A stretch of 64,000 bases of DNA from Stagonosporopsis chrysanthemi (GCA_022560025.1 JAFISE010000012.1:1-64000), one strand, 5' to 3'; shown: positions 45,934 through 57,700, counted from the first letter of the stretch. Notes: a model not told the origin generated them from the letters alone. Made by a program: numbers and translations.

Positions 45934-47327
45934 ATGTCCCTGGATGATGCCATACTCGACGCGACACTGGTACCACCTATCCCAGAAGATGTTCGGCTCC
46001 TCATCATCTCGATCATCTGGGGTTCAACCACAAATCCGAATCCCGCAGCGAAGGATGATGTTCTGAAATGGCGATCCAGTATCCTATCAGCATACTTTGA
46101 GTACTATCATAAGATGGCCGCAACGTACACAGCTTCGCTTGGTCATCGTGGTCCAAACACGCATAAGGAGCTCCTGTTCTTCATAAGTCTTTTGAAGGCT
46201 AATCCTACTTGTTCAAGGCAGGACTTGCGTCTGGCCTGCCAACTCCTTTCGCAAGGAAAAGCTGTTGATGCTAAAATAGCTATCATACCAAAGACAACGC
46301 CACCCGTGATTGTGCCCTTACCTGCTGGGAGTGATCCACTGGACATCGACACGGCACTAGCTGTGGCTGTGAGGATTATGCTGGCCCTCAATATCAGTCC
46401 GGAGTCTCGACCCAACGAATACACCATCGCAACCGGCCAATCTAACACGATTTGGGGTGCATCCGAGTCACTTGCTCAGCTGGTTGACAGTACCTTCCCA
46501 CAAGCCTGCGTCCCATCGACAACATCTGAAATCCCAATCAAGTTGAAAAACCTTCGAGCTCGTTATTTGAAAGACCATTTTGGCATCAAGCTGGAGTGGA
46601 CGCGGCACTTTCCAGATCATCTTAAGCTGGACGTCGGAACCAAAACGAAGACCCTGAAGGTGTTCGAGCTAGCCTCGGTGTTAGAGGTATCTTGCAGTGC
46701 CACTGTTGGACAACCCGCTCTCCTTTCTACCCAAGAGAGCCTGAAGCTGTACGTTAGCACGTTCGTTAGTCCATACATGTACTCCTAAGCTAACAGCCGA
46801 ATAGCGGTTGTTATCCTCCAGCACTGCTCCATCAGACACAAAAGACCCTTGAGCTACTTTTCCCAGCTCGTGATTGGCCCTGGCTACAGAAGGAAATCAG
46901 TCCGCGAAGCACCTGGTTTCGGAGCAAGGTATCAGATTTAGATAGCCGGCTGTCCTCGGTGGTCTCCTCAGTCGAAGGGTCGCGCAATGAGAATATGGGC
47001 CCTCAGTCAATAACGAACGCGAAGCATTTATTCGAGAACTATCCTTATTGGGCACCACGGCTATATGCTATTCTGGAAGAAGTCGATAGTCCTACACCTC
47101 TCTCCTGGTTTGGGAAGTGGTCCGAAAGGAGGAAAGCAGCTAGACACACGTTCAGACTAACGTATCTTGGTATTGTAATAGCAGTTCTTTTCGGTATGGC
47201 CGCGACCGGTCTAGCAGCAGTGTCTGTGTGGATTTCCTACTGTGATTGGCAAGGTGGTGTCAGCTGGGCATGTCAAACAAGAAGTCCAAGCAACGAAACA
47301 GTCAGTGGAGCTCCCTTGATACAATAG
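45934..47327 (+). CDS. Fungal single-TM protein of unknown function
   Basis: Two exons: 45934-46748 and 46805-47327, intron 46749-46804 (GTACGT...AATAG), total 445 aa. N-terminal 260 residues are soluble and unrecognised. After the splice comes the block GCYPPALLHQTQKTLELLFP, then a basic segment, then FENYPYWAPRLYAILEEVDSP and WFGKWSERRKAARHTFRLTY followed directly by one TM helix (LGIVIAVLFGMAATGLAAVSVWI) and a short tail. This GCYPP...YPYWxxRL...WxxRR-TM layout is a common, uncharacterised Pezizomycotina membrane family (recognised from general pattern, not a search). It shares its promoter with the protease-DUF6601 gene, which has its own C-terminal TM pair, so the two could act at the same membrane; this is inference from position only. 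Confidence 0.7.
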
Positions 47328-47725
47328 AGCAGCTAGAGTCCTAAAATACCACTGTCAATGCTGCTTTTAAACACAGTGTACATTGAGACGGAATCAAAGC
47401 ATTGCAGAACCACAAAAAACATACAACAGCGGGTATTCGCTAGTGGTCACCCACCTAACTACTAATCCGCCGGTACGTTGCTTAAATAGGGCTGAGCGAA
47501 CGGGAAGCCTTGCTGTCAACGTCCTATGGTCGTATGTGAAGGTTGCAACGCAATATACAGTCTATACCCGGGAGGCCTTTGCATCCTAACAGGCCGCACG
47601 TACCATCCCAACGACAGGCCCGGTTGCTGTGAGGTCCTGCCATTGTCATAATCAAAGCTTGCAACACGACAATAATCTTGTACATGTCAGTATGTTACAG
47701 GTGGCCCCGCGGCTGGCACGATGTT
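47328..47725. other. Convergent 3' intergenic region
   Basis: 398 bp between the 3' ends of the single-TM gene (+) and the ICP55 gene (-). A short plus-strand frame is present but has no recognised feature. Confidence 0.5.
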
Positions 47726-49366
47726 TTATAGCTTCGTCTCGGTACCCTTCAGGGCTTCGATGTCCTCGATCTACACATGTTAATGCCCACTCATGCTGGA
47801 AATGGATCTACCTTACCTCCTTGACAGCCTCTGTAGTCAACACAAATGGGCTCTCCTCGTCCACGCAAACGCTGTCTTCGATCCTCATGCCGATGCCTCT
47901 GGCCCATTCCGGCCATCTCTCGTCATTAGGCACGTATATCCCTGGTTCGACGGTGACAACCATGTTCTTCTCTAGATATCGAGTCCTTGTCAAGCCTGGG
48001 CTGTCGTGTACATCGAGACCAAGGTAGTGGCCGACATGATGTGGGAACAGCTTGGAGATAGCGTCATTCGACATTTCAAAACCGAGATCCTTGAGACCAT
48101 CACGGAGTTGATTCGCGGCGATATTGTGCAGTTTGTCGAGGGACAGCTGTGAAGAGACCCGACAAAGGGCGACACAGGATCGTTGGACACTCAAGAGAAG
48201 AGTGTATAGGTCTCGCTGAGCTGGTGTAAACTTGCCGGAAACAGGCCATGTGCGTGTGATGTCCGTAACGTAGCTGCCGTATTGTGCACCTGCATCAACC
48301 AAAACGAGGTCGTTGGAATTCAACTGCATGTCATTCGACACGTAATGGATGGTGTTGGCATTGATCCCTCCTGCCACGACCGGGACATATGCAGGGCCGT
48401 CGCAACCGTCCTGCTTGAACCAGTAGTCGAGGAAAGAGTCAAGATCTTTCTCGTTCGTGAAAAACTGGCGCATAGCATCTGTAATGGCACGGCCGGAGTG
48501 CTGGCCAGCCCTGCGCATGTTTTCTATCTCTGCATGACTCTTGATCACCCTCAGTTCGTTCAGTAGCGGGCGGAGGGGCTTCATCGAAATGTCATTCTCG
48601 TCCCGTGCATCGCGAAAGACCTTTTGGATGCCGCCAATTCGTGCTGGCTCAGAGCCTGACAAGAATCTAGACAGGACGTTTTTCGTCACGCGGTTGCCAG
48701 GTAGGTCTGTGAATATGTTCTTCGATCGTGTGATGATGTCGGGAAGGATTCGAGGCAGGTGGTTGATATCGCCGGCGACGTCTGCGTTGAAGACATCCTC
48801 GGCAGCCTCTACACCTGATCGTGCACCTTCCCACATTTCGGCCTTGACATCCTTGGGCCGTACGTAGAGGTGGAAGATGTGGTCGTCATCCTCTTGCTTC
48901 TCGATGATGGCAAGGGCGTCTTGTTCCTTGAAGCCTGCTCCTCTTAGCCACCACACACTGCTCGAATTATGTAATGTGTTTACCAGTCAAATAGAGGAAA
49001 TCAGGGTCCTGGTGGAATTTGTAGAAGACCGCGCCCGAGGCATACTTGAGGTCGGAACCGGCGAGGACGGCAATCGAGTTGGGCGGGAGCTGTTTCGCAA
49101 GCTTCTGACGGCGCTCCCAATACTCAAGGGCGGTGATGTTGGGTGTGACTGCGTGACTGCTTAGCAATCGACTGTAAGAGGTGGGAACGGGTGGTCGCAC
49201 TTTCCCCGGGCTTCAGCAGGTGAGGGTGAGTCTCGTGCACCGGCTGCCCGAAGCTGAGCTTCGACGCATGCACCTCCATCGTCGCGTATCCCCTCCAACG
49301 CTGCGCCCTTGTAGCACCCCATGGTGCTTTTGTTGTTGAACGTAGTAACCTTAACGACGGACTCAT
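47726..49366 (-). CDS. ICP55: Intermediate cleaving peptidase ICP55 (mitochondrial Xaa-Pro aminopeptidase)
   Basis: M24B metallo-aminopeptidase that trims one residue from MPP-processed mitochondrial proteins, raising their N-end stability. Four exons: 49366-49201, 49148-48984, 48934-47817, 47770-47726, introns of 52, 49 and 46 nt, total 497 aa in frame. Start at 49366 gives a presequence (MSPSLRLLRSTTKAPWG, Arg-rich) ahead of the family block FGQPVHETHPHLLKPGE/ITPNITALEYWERR. The second splice restores DFLYLTG/FKEQDALAI. Metal ligands: two Asp in LVDAGAQYGSYVTDITRTW, His in HHVGHYLGLDVHDSPG, Glu in VTVEPGIYV and in GIGMRIEDSV. The last exon adds IEDIEALKGTETKL. Head to head with the sirtuin gene. 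Confidence 0.93.
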
Positions 49367-49644
49367 AATGCCACAAACAATGAAGATCGGACAGGGAACG
49401 AATCACGCGAGCGCGGAATAGGCGTTGTTTTCCGTCTTATCGATTGTAATAGACCGTCGGCGTCTGACGTAACGCGACTGCCCATGCCCGCAGGCAGCAC
49501 GACAGCTTGCTCTGCCTATGCCCATGCTTGCTACCCTATTCGTGCTTACACGGCCGGCGCACACATGTTACACCCAGTCCCGCGGCCATCTTGCATATAC
49601 AGTGTAAGACCGCCATCCTGTCTCTATCACGCATCATCCGCAGA
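49367..49644. promoter_or_regulatory. Bidirectional promoter ICP55 / sirtuin
   Basis: 278 bp between two divergent starts; both products are predicted mitochondrial. Too short for two independent large promoters, so shared control is plausible. The sirtuin leader near 49620-49644 is C/A-rich and ends in a good ATG context (CAGAATGG). Confidence 0.55.
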
Positions 49645-50650
49645 ATGGCCGCCACGACCACCAGACCAAGCGTCGTTCCCAAGAAGGATCTCGAAAGCTT
49701 CCAGGAGCATCTGAACAAGTCGACACGCATCTTAGCTCTTCTAGGCGCCGGGTTATCAGCCTCTTCCGGGCTGCCTACCTTCAGAGGTGCAGGAGGGCTT
49801 TGGAGGACCCACGATGCCATCTCATTAGCGACACCAGAGGCATTCCAGCGTGATCCAGGCCTGGTGTGGCAATTCTACAGCTACCGCCGTCATACGGCTT
49901 TGGGTGTCAAGCCCAATCCTGCCCATTATGCTCTAGCTGAGCTAGCCAAGAAAAGAAACTTCCTCACCTTGAGCCAGAACGTTGATGGTAAGCGTTTTGC
50001 CGCCTGCATAATCCTGCTTGTGAAGCCTGGCTGAAACTCCAGGTCTCTCGCCCCGCGCAAGGCATCCTACAGACAAACTGAAACTTCTTCACGGTTCGCT
50101 CTTCGACGTCAAGTGCGCAGACTTCTTCTGTGATTACTTCGAGAAAGACAACTACACCGATCCCATCGTGCCTGCACTGGCTATCCCTACCGACGAGTCA
50201 GACCTCACTACCAACTCTGCTATCGCAGCGCGAGAGCTCGACATCTCCGATGAGAACGTCAAAATTCCCGAGCTCGACTACAATCACTTGCCCAAGTGTC
50301 CCAAGTGCGAACGGGGCCTCCTGCGGCCGGGCGTTGTGTGGTTCAATGAGAGATTGCCGAGTGACGTGTTGGAGGACGTCGATAACTGGATGGATGAGGA
50401 CGACATTGATTTGATCATGGTCATAGGCACAAGCGCTAAAGTCTATCCTGCTGCTGGTTATGTGGACATAGCGCGCCGCAAGGGTGCACGAGTCGCTGTA
50501 ATCAACATGGACAAAGCCGATGCTCCGGCCGGTGGTATGTACTCACGGGACTGGTTTTTCGAAGGAGACGCCGCACAGATTGTGCCTGAGCTTTTAAAGA
50601 GCGTGGTTGGCGAGATCAATGTTGAGGAGCTGTCAGACGCCGCACGATAA
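49645..50650 (+). CDS. SIRT5-class sirtuin, NAD-dependent protein deacylase
   Basis: NAD-dependent lysine deacylase, probably desuccinylase/demalonylase. Two exons: 49645-49987 and 50043-50650, intron 49988-50042 (GTAAGC...CCAG), total 316 aa. Seen: NAD motif GAGLSASSGLPTFRG (residues 34-48), TLSQNVDG split at the intron, catalytic His in LKLLHGSLFDV, zinc Cys pairs (KCADFFC and CPKCERG), GVVWFNE, and GTSAKVYPAAGYVD. The class III signature is Tyr78 and Arg81 in WQFYSYRRH, equal to SIRT5 Tyr102/Arg105 that hold the acyl carboxylate (family knowledge). The ATG at 49645 is preferred to the in-frame one at 49507, which adds Cys-rich UTR-like residues. Location could be mitochondrial or cytosolic; the N-terminus is not a strong presequence. 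Confidence 0.92.
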
Positions 50651-50953
50651 ATTGGCGTGGACACGGTGAATGGTGTTGCTTCTACGCCGAGTTCATATGG
50701 CTAGCTTGGCGAGTCAGCATGTGACATACGTCAGTGTACGTGTGTAAGTCTGATCAAGGAACCACCACTGTACAGGGCAGTATATTCTGCTTGTACGACT
50801 TGTCTTACTTGGGAGACTTTAGGGCTAGCTTGGCGGACATCATTTTGAAGCATGTAGCGCAGCGGTAATTCTCGAATTGACCGGTCTGATAGTATCTTCT
50901 CACAGAAAGATTCAGACATCGCATCAACGAGAATGACACGATGATGCCCAACT

Positions 50954-52193
50954 CTATCCAACTTGTAGCCAGTAGCTCGGTGGAGCGGCTTTCGTAATCA
51001 GCCATGCCCTATCCAATGCTTCTATCACACTTTTTGGTAAAGGTTCTTTCTCGACATCGCTCGGATTGCCTTCCAGTCATTGAAAATTGCTGACACCCAC
51101 AATGACTCCATCATTGCCGCCTTTCACCCTTGTTTCCAAAGCAGAATGGTGGATCATCCATCTCAATACCGTCTCTAACATGGTCAGCCCATGTTTCTTC
51201 GCCGCTTCTTCAACAACCCCGAGAGCCTTCATGTTCACATCATTCAAGTACCGATCGCGATACAACTTCCCCCACTGGTACGAGTCCGAGAACCGATTCT
51301 CAGTAGGCAGTGTCTCAGGATCACTCAACCTGATCTTGCCTGAAAACAAAACGCCACACAAGGGATTGTAAGTTACAAGCTCCATGCCGTACTTCCTTAG
51401 ACACGGTATTAGCTCGCTCTCGGTCTCTCTCGCTTGTCATTGTCAGCTTCTGGACGCCCTCCTTACCCATTATCCAGTAGAAGGCGAAATTACTGAAGCA
51501 ATTGTACATAGCCTGACAAATTCCCGGCTGTACCCATCCTTGCTCTTTTCGCGACGTTGAAGATCTCCGCTACTTCCCACGCTGCATAACTGCGCAGTCC
51601 CAGCTTCTTGAATTTGCCTTCTTTGTACAACTCATTCACCTCGCGCATCGTGTCTTTAAATGGCAGATTACGGTCCGGTGCGTGCAGGCAGAAGATGTCT
51701 ACACACTGCGTCCCCAGCTCGCACAGCGGAATCTCAAACTGCCTTCGGAGCTCTTCAGGGGCGTGCATTTCTGCCGTCTCTGGGTAGATCTTCTTCTCGT
51801 CAGATTTGCTCACTGCTGTTTTCATGGAGCGTATGACCCAAACGAGTTTGGCCATATCTTCGTGGCCAGGGTGAGCCCGCGCTCTTTTCACCCAGCCTTT
51901 GCGGTCCAGGCTTCTTCCTGTCCGTTTACGTACATCCGGGCTGTGTCGACTTCATCGTGGCCTTGCGCTTGGAAGTAGTCCAGATGCCGCTTGAACTCGG
52001 GGAGGGATAAACTGCGGCTCCCGGCTGTAGGGTCAGGGCCTTGATGATATTAGCGGAGGTTACCGTGAACTGTGTACTAGTTTGGGATTGTGTGATTGGA
52101 AAGACAAATTGGGTGTATTGATCCACTACCGTAAGTCATCAGACCTAGGATGACGCGCTCCTTTTGGTGGGGATTTGTTTTGGATGTTGACAT
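50954..52193 (-). pseudogene. Decayed AKR7-type aldo-keto reductase
   Basis: Remains of an NADPH-dependent aldo-keto reductase of the aflatoxin-aldehyde-reductase class. In order on the minus strand: start MSTSKTNPHQKERVILGLMTYG at 52193, HLDYFQAQGHDEVDTARMYVNG, GLTLATKIWP, LGTQCVDIFCLHAPDRNLPF, EGKFKKLGLRSYAAWEVAEI, GWVQPGICQAMYN, ELIPCLRKYGMELVTYNPL, MLETVLRWMIHHSAL, GVIVGVSNFQ and a C-terminal LEGNPSDVEKEPLP tail ending near 50954. Lesions: TGA where family has Trp (51888-51890), a TGA and disturbed sequence near 51822, one extra base near 51548, and TGA at 51077-51079 inside the GVSNFQ-LEGN join. One or two introns (for example near 51400-51470) probably explain other frame changes, but not these. 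Some loss could be sequence error, yet three separate lesions make a dead gene likely. Confidence 0.7.
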
Positions 52194-52516
52194 TTCGGTC
52201 CGTGTTATTTCAAATGGTGGCCTGTTGACTGAGTGCGCAGTTAGGTTCTGGATATGTTGATATAGAACTACATTGGAAAGTAGCTCGCGTGTGAACAAGC
52301 AAGATCGACCTCTTTTGCTTTCGAGTTCTCCCGAATACATGTGCTGAGATCGGATCTTGAGGTGTAGGGTCTCGTTCCGACCTACGCAAATAGTCAGAAC
52401 AGAAGTAGTCTGGCGTGGTGATTGGCTAGCGCGTGGTTCAAATCTTTTCCGAGAACCATGCATGTCTACCGTGGTTTTCAGATTGAACCTAAATCAGTGT
52501 ATATGTGCAACTATAT

Positions 52517-52533
52517 GGGGGGGGGGGGGGGGG
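52517..52533 (+). repeat. Poly-G run, 17 bases
   Basis: Uninterrupted G tract in the spacer between the two decayed oxidoreductases. A shorter 11-G run lies at 54246-54256. Such runs are slippage-prone and may be mis-sized. Confidence 0.8.
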
Positions 52534-52687
52534 TAGACCTGAAAGTATGGCGAGCTGCGAGAGGTGGGTGCATTCGGGATTACGAGCGTACCTTCACGTG
52601 AGCAACCGTGACTACCACGACGATCGAAGCAATGTTTGAAGCATTTTAACAATTTAAGCCTTCAGCCTAGATGATGATGTATAGCTA

Positions 52688-53486
52688 TCACCATCTTACA
52701 GCTCCATCAACCTCGTACACAGCCCCGCTTACATATCGTGCCTCTTCCGAAAATAAGAAGACTACCACATCCGCTACGTCCTCAGGCGTGCTCCACCGCT
52801 CGAGCGCACAAGCCCTCTCCCAGTTCTCTATAATCTCATCAGCTTGTACGATTCCACTATTGCTGGGTGTGTTGATATATCCGGGTGCAACACAATTCGC
52901 CCGAATACCCTTTGGACCCTATTCTAATGCAACGGATTTCATCATGCCAATGACAGCATGTTTCGTGGTATCTTAAAACTTAATTCAGTATTCAAGCTCA
53001 TCTGATCTTGTGAGACTACCCACTATAGATGCCTTGCAGAGCAGTTCCACGCGTTCCACTCATACTCGACACTGTGACGATACTCGCACCTCTCTTCAAG
53101 TACTTCAGGCTCTCTCTCGTGACCAGAAAGACACCCTTGACATTGACTCCGATCTGCTTGTTAAAATACTCAAGGCTGGTCTCTTCGAAGGGAACGTTCG
53201 CTGGATTGCGACCAGCGTAGTCGAAGACATGGTCTAGGCGGCCGAACTTGCTGATGATGGCTTTGACGAAAGACATGACGTCTGTTTCAGACGATACATC
53301 AATTTTCTGTAACAGAACGGGGGTACTTTCTCGAAGTAATCCTTTCGTATCGCTGAGAATGGAAGCATTGATGTCGCAGATGACGACGGAAGCACCTTGT
53401 GTGGCAAGCTTGAGAGTCGTAGCGCGTTCGATACCGCTGGCTGCTCCAGTAATTAAACACACCTGGCCTTGAAATTTTGCTGCCAT
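52688..53486 (-). pseudogene. Decayed short-chain dehydrogenase/reductase
   Basis: Classical SDR, 248 codons in two exons: 53486-53024 and 52971-52688, intron 52972-53023 (GTGGGT...TAAG) that joins the active-site motif as YNTTK (Y-x3-K). Recognisable: CLITGAASGIE, VNVKGVFLVTRE, IVTVSSMSG, RANCVAPGYINTP, STPEDVADVVVFLFSEEARYVSG, ending VDGAVRW. Defects: an in-frame TAG at 52919-52921, just after KSVALE where the family reads Gln/Tyr before GPKGIRAN; the last Gly of TGxxxGxG is Glu20; the NNAG motif reads DYAG. A single stop could be an error, but the loss of two cofactor-site residues points to decay. It lies beside the decayed AKR on the same strand. Confidence 0.65.
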
Positions 53487-54342
53487 TATATGTACGAAAT
53501 CAGGTGGTACTTGTTGTTCTCCCTTGAAAGGATGAAAAGCACGCGAGATCCGGAAAATTCGGGGAGGAGGGTCCGCACATCCCTCTCAGACAAGACGATA
53601 GATCGGAATTGTCCAATTTATATTAACAACGCAAGAGCTCTTTCTTTAACTGCTACATCCGCAATCACATGTCGCAGTAAGATTCGCGTAATGCTTCGGC
53701 TTCAATGGAAGCATCTTAGCCGGTGGTCTAGCTGTCGTCGTGTCGAAATCTCCAGTAATAGCTGACGTTAGTCACAATAGAGCAAGGCAGAGCGACGTGG
53801 AATCGTTGATCATCCATTTCTTGTGTGGAAATAGCAAGCGAAAACTGTGTTCGTCGAATTGCACACAGCCTCTGTGAAGATGTTTCGTGTTCAAGATTGT
53901 CTCTGAGGGTGAGACATAGTAGAAGGAGGTTGCGATAGTGTAAGGGTAGAAAACATTAGTGACTAATAGCCAATGATGATATCGATGGCAGGATTCGCAA
54001 TGTTCGGCGCACGGACGTTCAGCATAAGGAAGTCAGTTCTCTTCGGCACAGTTTCAATAAGGCTCACTCGTTGAACATAGAGAATGTTGAAGAGAGCGCT
54101 TACCAGAAATCGGATACTCCAATACAAGAGCAGAGAGATCGGATAGAGATTTAATAGCAGGCATTACGGTACCAGATTGGTTAAAATACGGAGGATGGTT
54201 ATCGGGTCAAGTGCATAGGATAAAGACCGTTGAAAGCACGGCGCAGGGGGGGGGGGTATTTCACACAGCATTTTATGGTAATTCACATTGCATTCTTAAA
54301 TATTCTACACTACTATAGATTAAGGTATCTACTTTACATAAA

Positions 54343-54536
54343 GGGCAGAGGGTAAGGAGAAAGATGAAGGGAGGGGATACAGATGAAGGAGAAAGATGAA
54401 GGAGAGAGAAAGGGGGGAGGGGGATTTGACACGGGAGAAGAAGATGGCAAGGTAGAGATGAGATTGAGATGGCGAGATAGAGATGAGATGGAGATAAGAT
54501 GGAGAGATGGAGTGGCGGAGAGGTAGAGGAGAGACG
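54343..54536 (+). repeat. Purine-rich GA/GATG tract
   Basis: About 190 bases that are almost only G and A with scattered T, built from degenerate repeats of GAGATGAGAT, AGATGGAGA and AAAGATGAAGG units. It is a decayed microsatellite/minisatellite that can form unusual DNA structure. The opposite strand gives a Ser/Pro/Leu-rich spurious frame. Confidence 0.8.
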
Positions 54537-54639
54537 GTAATATATATATGTAGAAGGATAACAATTAACTATTATCGCTGATCGGCTAGTCTACTTCTGG
54601 TTTATAAAAAAAAAACCCCGCAGCCTTGTGTAGAATATC

Positions 54640-54745
54640 CGTAATGCAGTGTAAATAGCTTCATTTACCCGACGTTGCACTGTAAATTACACAGCCACAG
54701 TGTATTTATCACCGCGCTCTTACCGTGATGAGTGTAAATCAACCT
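54640..54745. repeat. Cluster of GTGTAAAT-like motifs
   Basis: AT-rich stretch containing CAGTGTAAAT, CACTGTAAAT, CAGTGTATTTAT, GAGTGTAAAT and the reverse form CATTTACC within about 100 bp, after a poly-A/poly-C patch at 54605-54618. It could be the edge of a degraded small transposon or a fossil repeat; no terminal inverted repeat or target duplication was established. Confidence 0.35.
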
Positions 54746-57700
54746 ACAGTTATTTAATATCCGAACTCCTTACATATTGTCAAAATACCTTAAAAATGGT
54801 CTGACAATGGGTTATACTTCTGTGCACTTTACCTGTCAATACTGCGGTGTTTTTCGACAGATTTTGTATCACAAAGTTAGGTCCAGATACATGAGGCATT
54901 ATCATTAGAGCAAGGTTTTTGCGATCTTGAACACGTGACATCAGGCGTGCGGTATCTTCAATGTTAAGCGACATCTGATCCTGATGAGCTTGCAATCTGG
55001 TGGGGAAGACCCACTTTTGATGTTCTAAGGGGGCGGCAGAAATACAAGGATGTGAGCAGGGATACGCACGTCACGCTATCATTGCATGGCCATAACCCCA
55101 GAATGAGGAAGGACAAGAGTTATCTTGCGCCGTAGCATGTGCCATGGCGAAAGCTTAAGGTTCGCTGCAGATTTTTGCTTGCAGGGGAAGGGAACTAAAG
55201 AGGCAGGTCTAGTTTGTCGATATCCGACAACTGACCAGACAGGCCTTGGCTTTCTGATCGTCGTTCATCATCGATATCTTGTGACCCGGATGATGTCTGA
55301 TGAGGGCCTGCAATCTGTCCACGATCATGCAGGAAGTCACACTACATCCCGAATAGGAAGGAGAGTCTAAGTCAATACAATATGCGGGAACGCAAGCTAA
55401 TCCAAGCCCTGCTCCTACAATCAAGCTCTTCGTATTCATCCGATGAAGCTCTACCAAGACTTGGGGACACACTTTAATGTAAGCGCTGTTGCGGTCGTGG
55501 GCTTGGCAGTCGGTGCAGTAGATGACTGATCCAGGTTGCTGAAGGTTTTTCGTTTGACCGTTGTCAGGAGATGTACCGACGTGCCTGGTCATGGATCATG
55601 ATTGCGTCTGCACATCCTGAGGTCCAGTCGCACTGGCCCGGCGATCGCCACAAAAGCCAATTTCAATGTCAAGGCTTGCTGTGAATGCGCAGCCCAACTT
55701 ACAGACAGAGAAAAGTATCGTCCTCTGCACGCCACATTGAGAGATAGAATGACGCGTGGGGAAGGCTCGAGATGGGATGCTGGCATATACGGACTAGAAT
55801 GTCAATACGAAGGTCATGCTAGAAGGTAATCTGGTCAAGGCCGAACGTCAGATTGAAGATAACCCATCAAAACAGCCGATATAGGCAATGTAGACCCATC
55901 AAAACCTGGTTTGGGGAGAGAAGACACATGCACCGTGCCCTGTACGCAAAGCAATACTTGATAATGTATCTAAAAGATGAGCTGGTTCCTTGAAAGATGC
56001 GACACTGATACAGATGTGCACAAGGCCGTGAGCAAGGAAGAAAGTTGACGGGTTGGGCAAGGGAGGCGGACGCAGAAGATTCCACACGCTAAAAGGGCTT
56101 GGCACCACCCTTGTCTCTGGTCTTGTCAAGGAGTTGTCACGACCGTCAAAACTCATCCAGCATCTCATCTGATTCTGTGCCCATAACATCACCGTCACTA
56201 CTCGACGAAATGTTCTGTCCCAATCGCCTGGGAGGTCGGCGATGAGAGATCGAAGGTCGGCGAACGCTGTTGTCACTACTGTAGCGTCAAAGAAGACCAG
56301 ACGATCTGAAAACGAGCAATCGGATTATGTGATGTAGTGATCGGCAGCGGCGGAAGAGATCATGATCCACTTCGGTAAGGCTGGCACTGCTAGGACGTGA
56401 CCGCTGAGTGAGGGTGACCGGCAGCTCGCGCGACGTACCCGGCCATGGCCTGGTCGCGAACGCATCCCTTGACCCTGCAGGTTCGGTTCTGGACAAACAA
56501 CACAACATGCGGATGCTGACAACCGCGTACCAAGACTTTCACACGAATGTTCTTCTTCGATTATCAGGCTTGGGGCGCTCTAAGTTCCTGCGTACCAATT
56601 ATTTCCTCGCAATCACAGCAATCGCCACAATGCTTCATTCTTATCTCATGCATACATCCAAGCGCTTGAAGTGATCCCCAGTCGTTGTTCTTGAATAGGG
56701 AGGTGTTTTGTAAATAAGCCCCTCAAGCCCAAACCTAGCTGTCTTAGCTCAGATCCCAGTAAAGCTCGGCAACTGGTATGAAGATAGTGGAAGGTCACTA
56801 GTCTGACACAACAACACCAAAGACTTGCGTATTGAGCACTCCAATTACAGCCTCTAATGTCTTCAATAGAAAACGCCGAGGTAAGTGGGCATGACCCACA
56901 AGCATTCCTACCATGCATCGCCGCAAAAGGAAAGTATGATATCGTCTTCGCGCCTTGTGGCCAGAGCATTGTGCAGTGATTGCGTTTGATTGGTTGCAAA
57001 AACCTCATTCGCTCACCGTACCAAACTCTATCGGAACTTGAATGGTTCAATACTGAAACCTTAAGCGCATTTTGACGACTAGAGGCGGCAGCATATGATG
57101 TTGCCATTACACTGGGAACCCTTACATCCATTCAACAAGTACGGAGCCTTGATAGTCCGGAGCACCACATGGCAGTTTGAGACTTGGCCCGTACTCTTGT
57201 CCATATGAATACCTGGATATGACGACGTTGGAGTATCCGACCGTCCGAGAACACCTGCTTGTTTATTGCATGGGGAGATCCCGAGTACCGTAGTCTGATT
57301 CTCCATCATTGATTTGCGATCACTGGAAGAAGTGCATGTTTGTAGCGTCTACAGTCGTCATCATCCTCCTAGTCTACCTATACACAGTGATGCGTTGAGA
57401 GAATCTAATATCAAGGGCAAAATTGCCACTAATTGATGAGCAGTCGCTGCGTGTACTTCAAGGATTGATAGACGCCTCTTCTGGCAGCAACATTGTCTCC
57501 CTTCGAGCACAGCTCGGGTGTTCACATTCTTCAACTCTTATCGGAGATTATTGAAGGCTTGAAAATCCCTTGGAACAACGTCCAATTACATATCTAAGCA
57601 CACTCCAACGCTGGACTGGATTCTTCACCAGTCAGCGACTTTATCCACAGCCCTAAACCAGTAAGTCACTTCACTTTAACCTGCATCTTGCCAAGAGCCC

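Noticed and set aside
50954..53486. Repeat-induced point mutation as the cause of the AKR and SDR stops
   Set aside because: The TGG-to-TGA change would be CpC to TpC on the other strand, not the CpA to TpA preferred by RIP, and the ancestral codons of the other stops are unknown.
56646..57131. 161-codon minus-strand frame as a gene
   Set aside because: No domain, no splice partner, Cys/Ser-rich irregular composition; likely chance.
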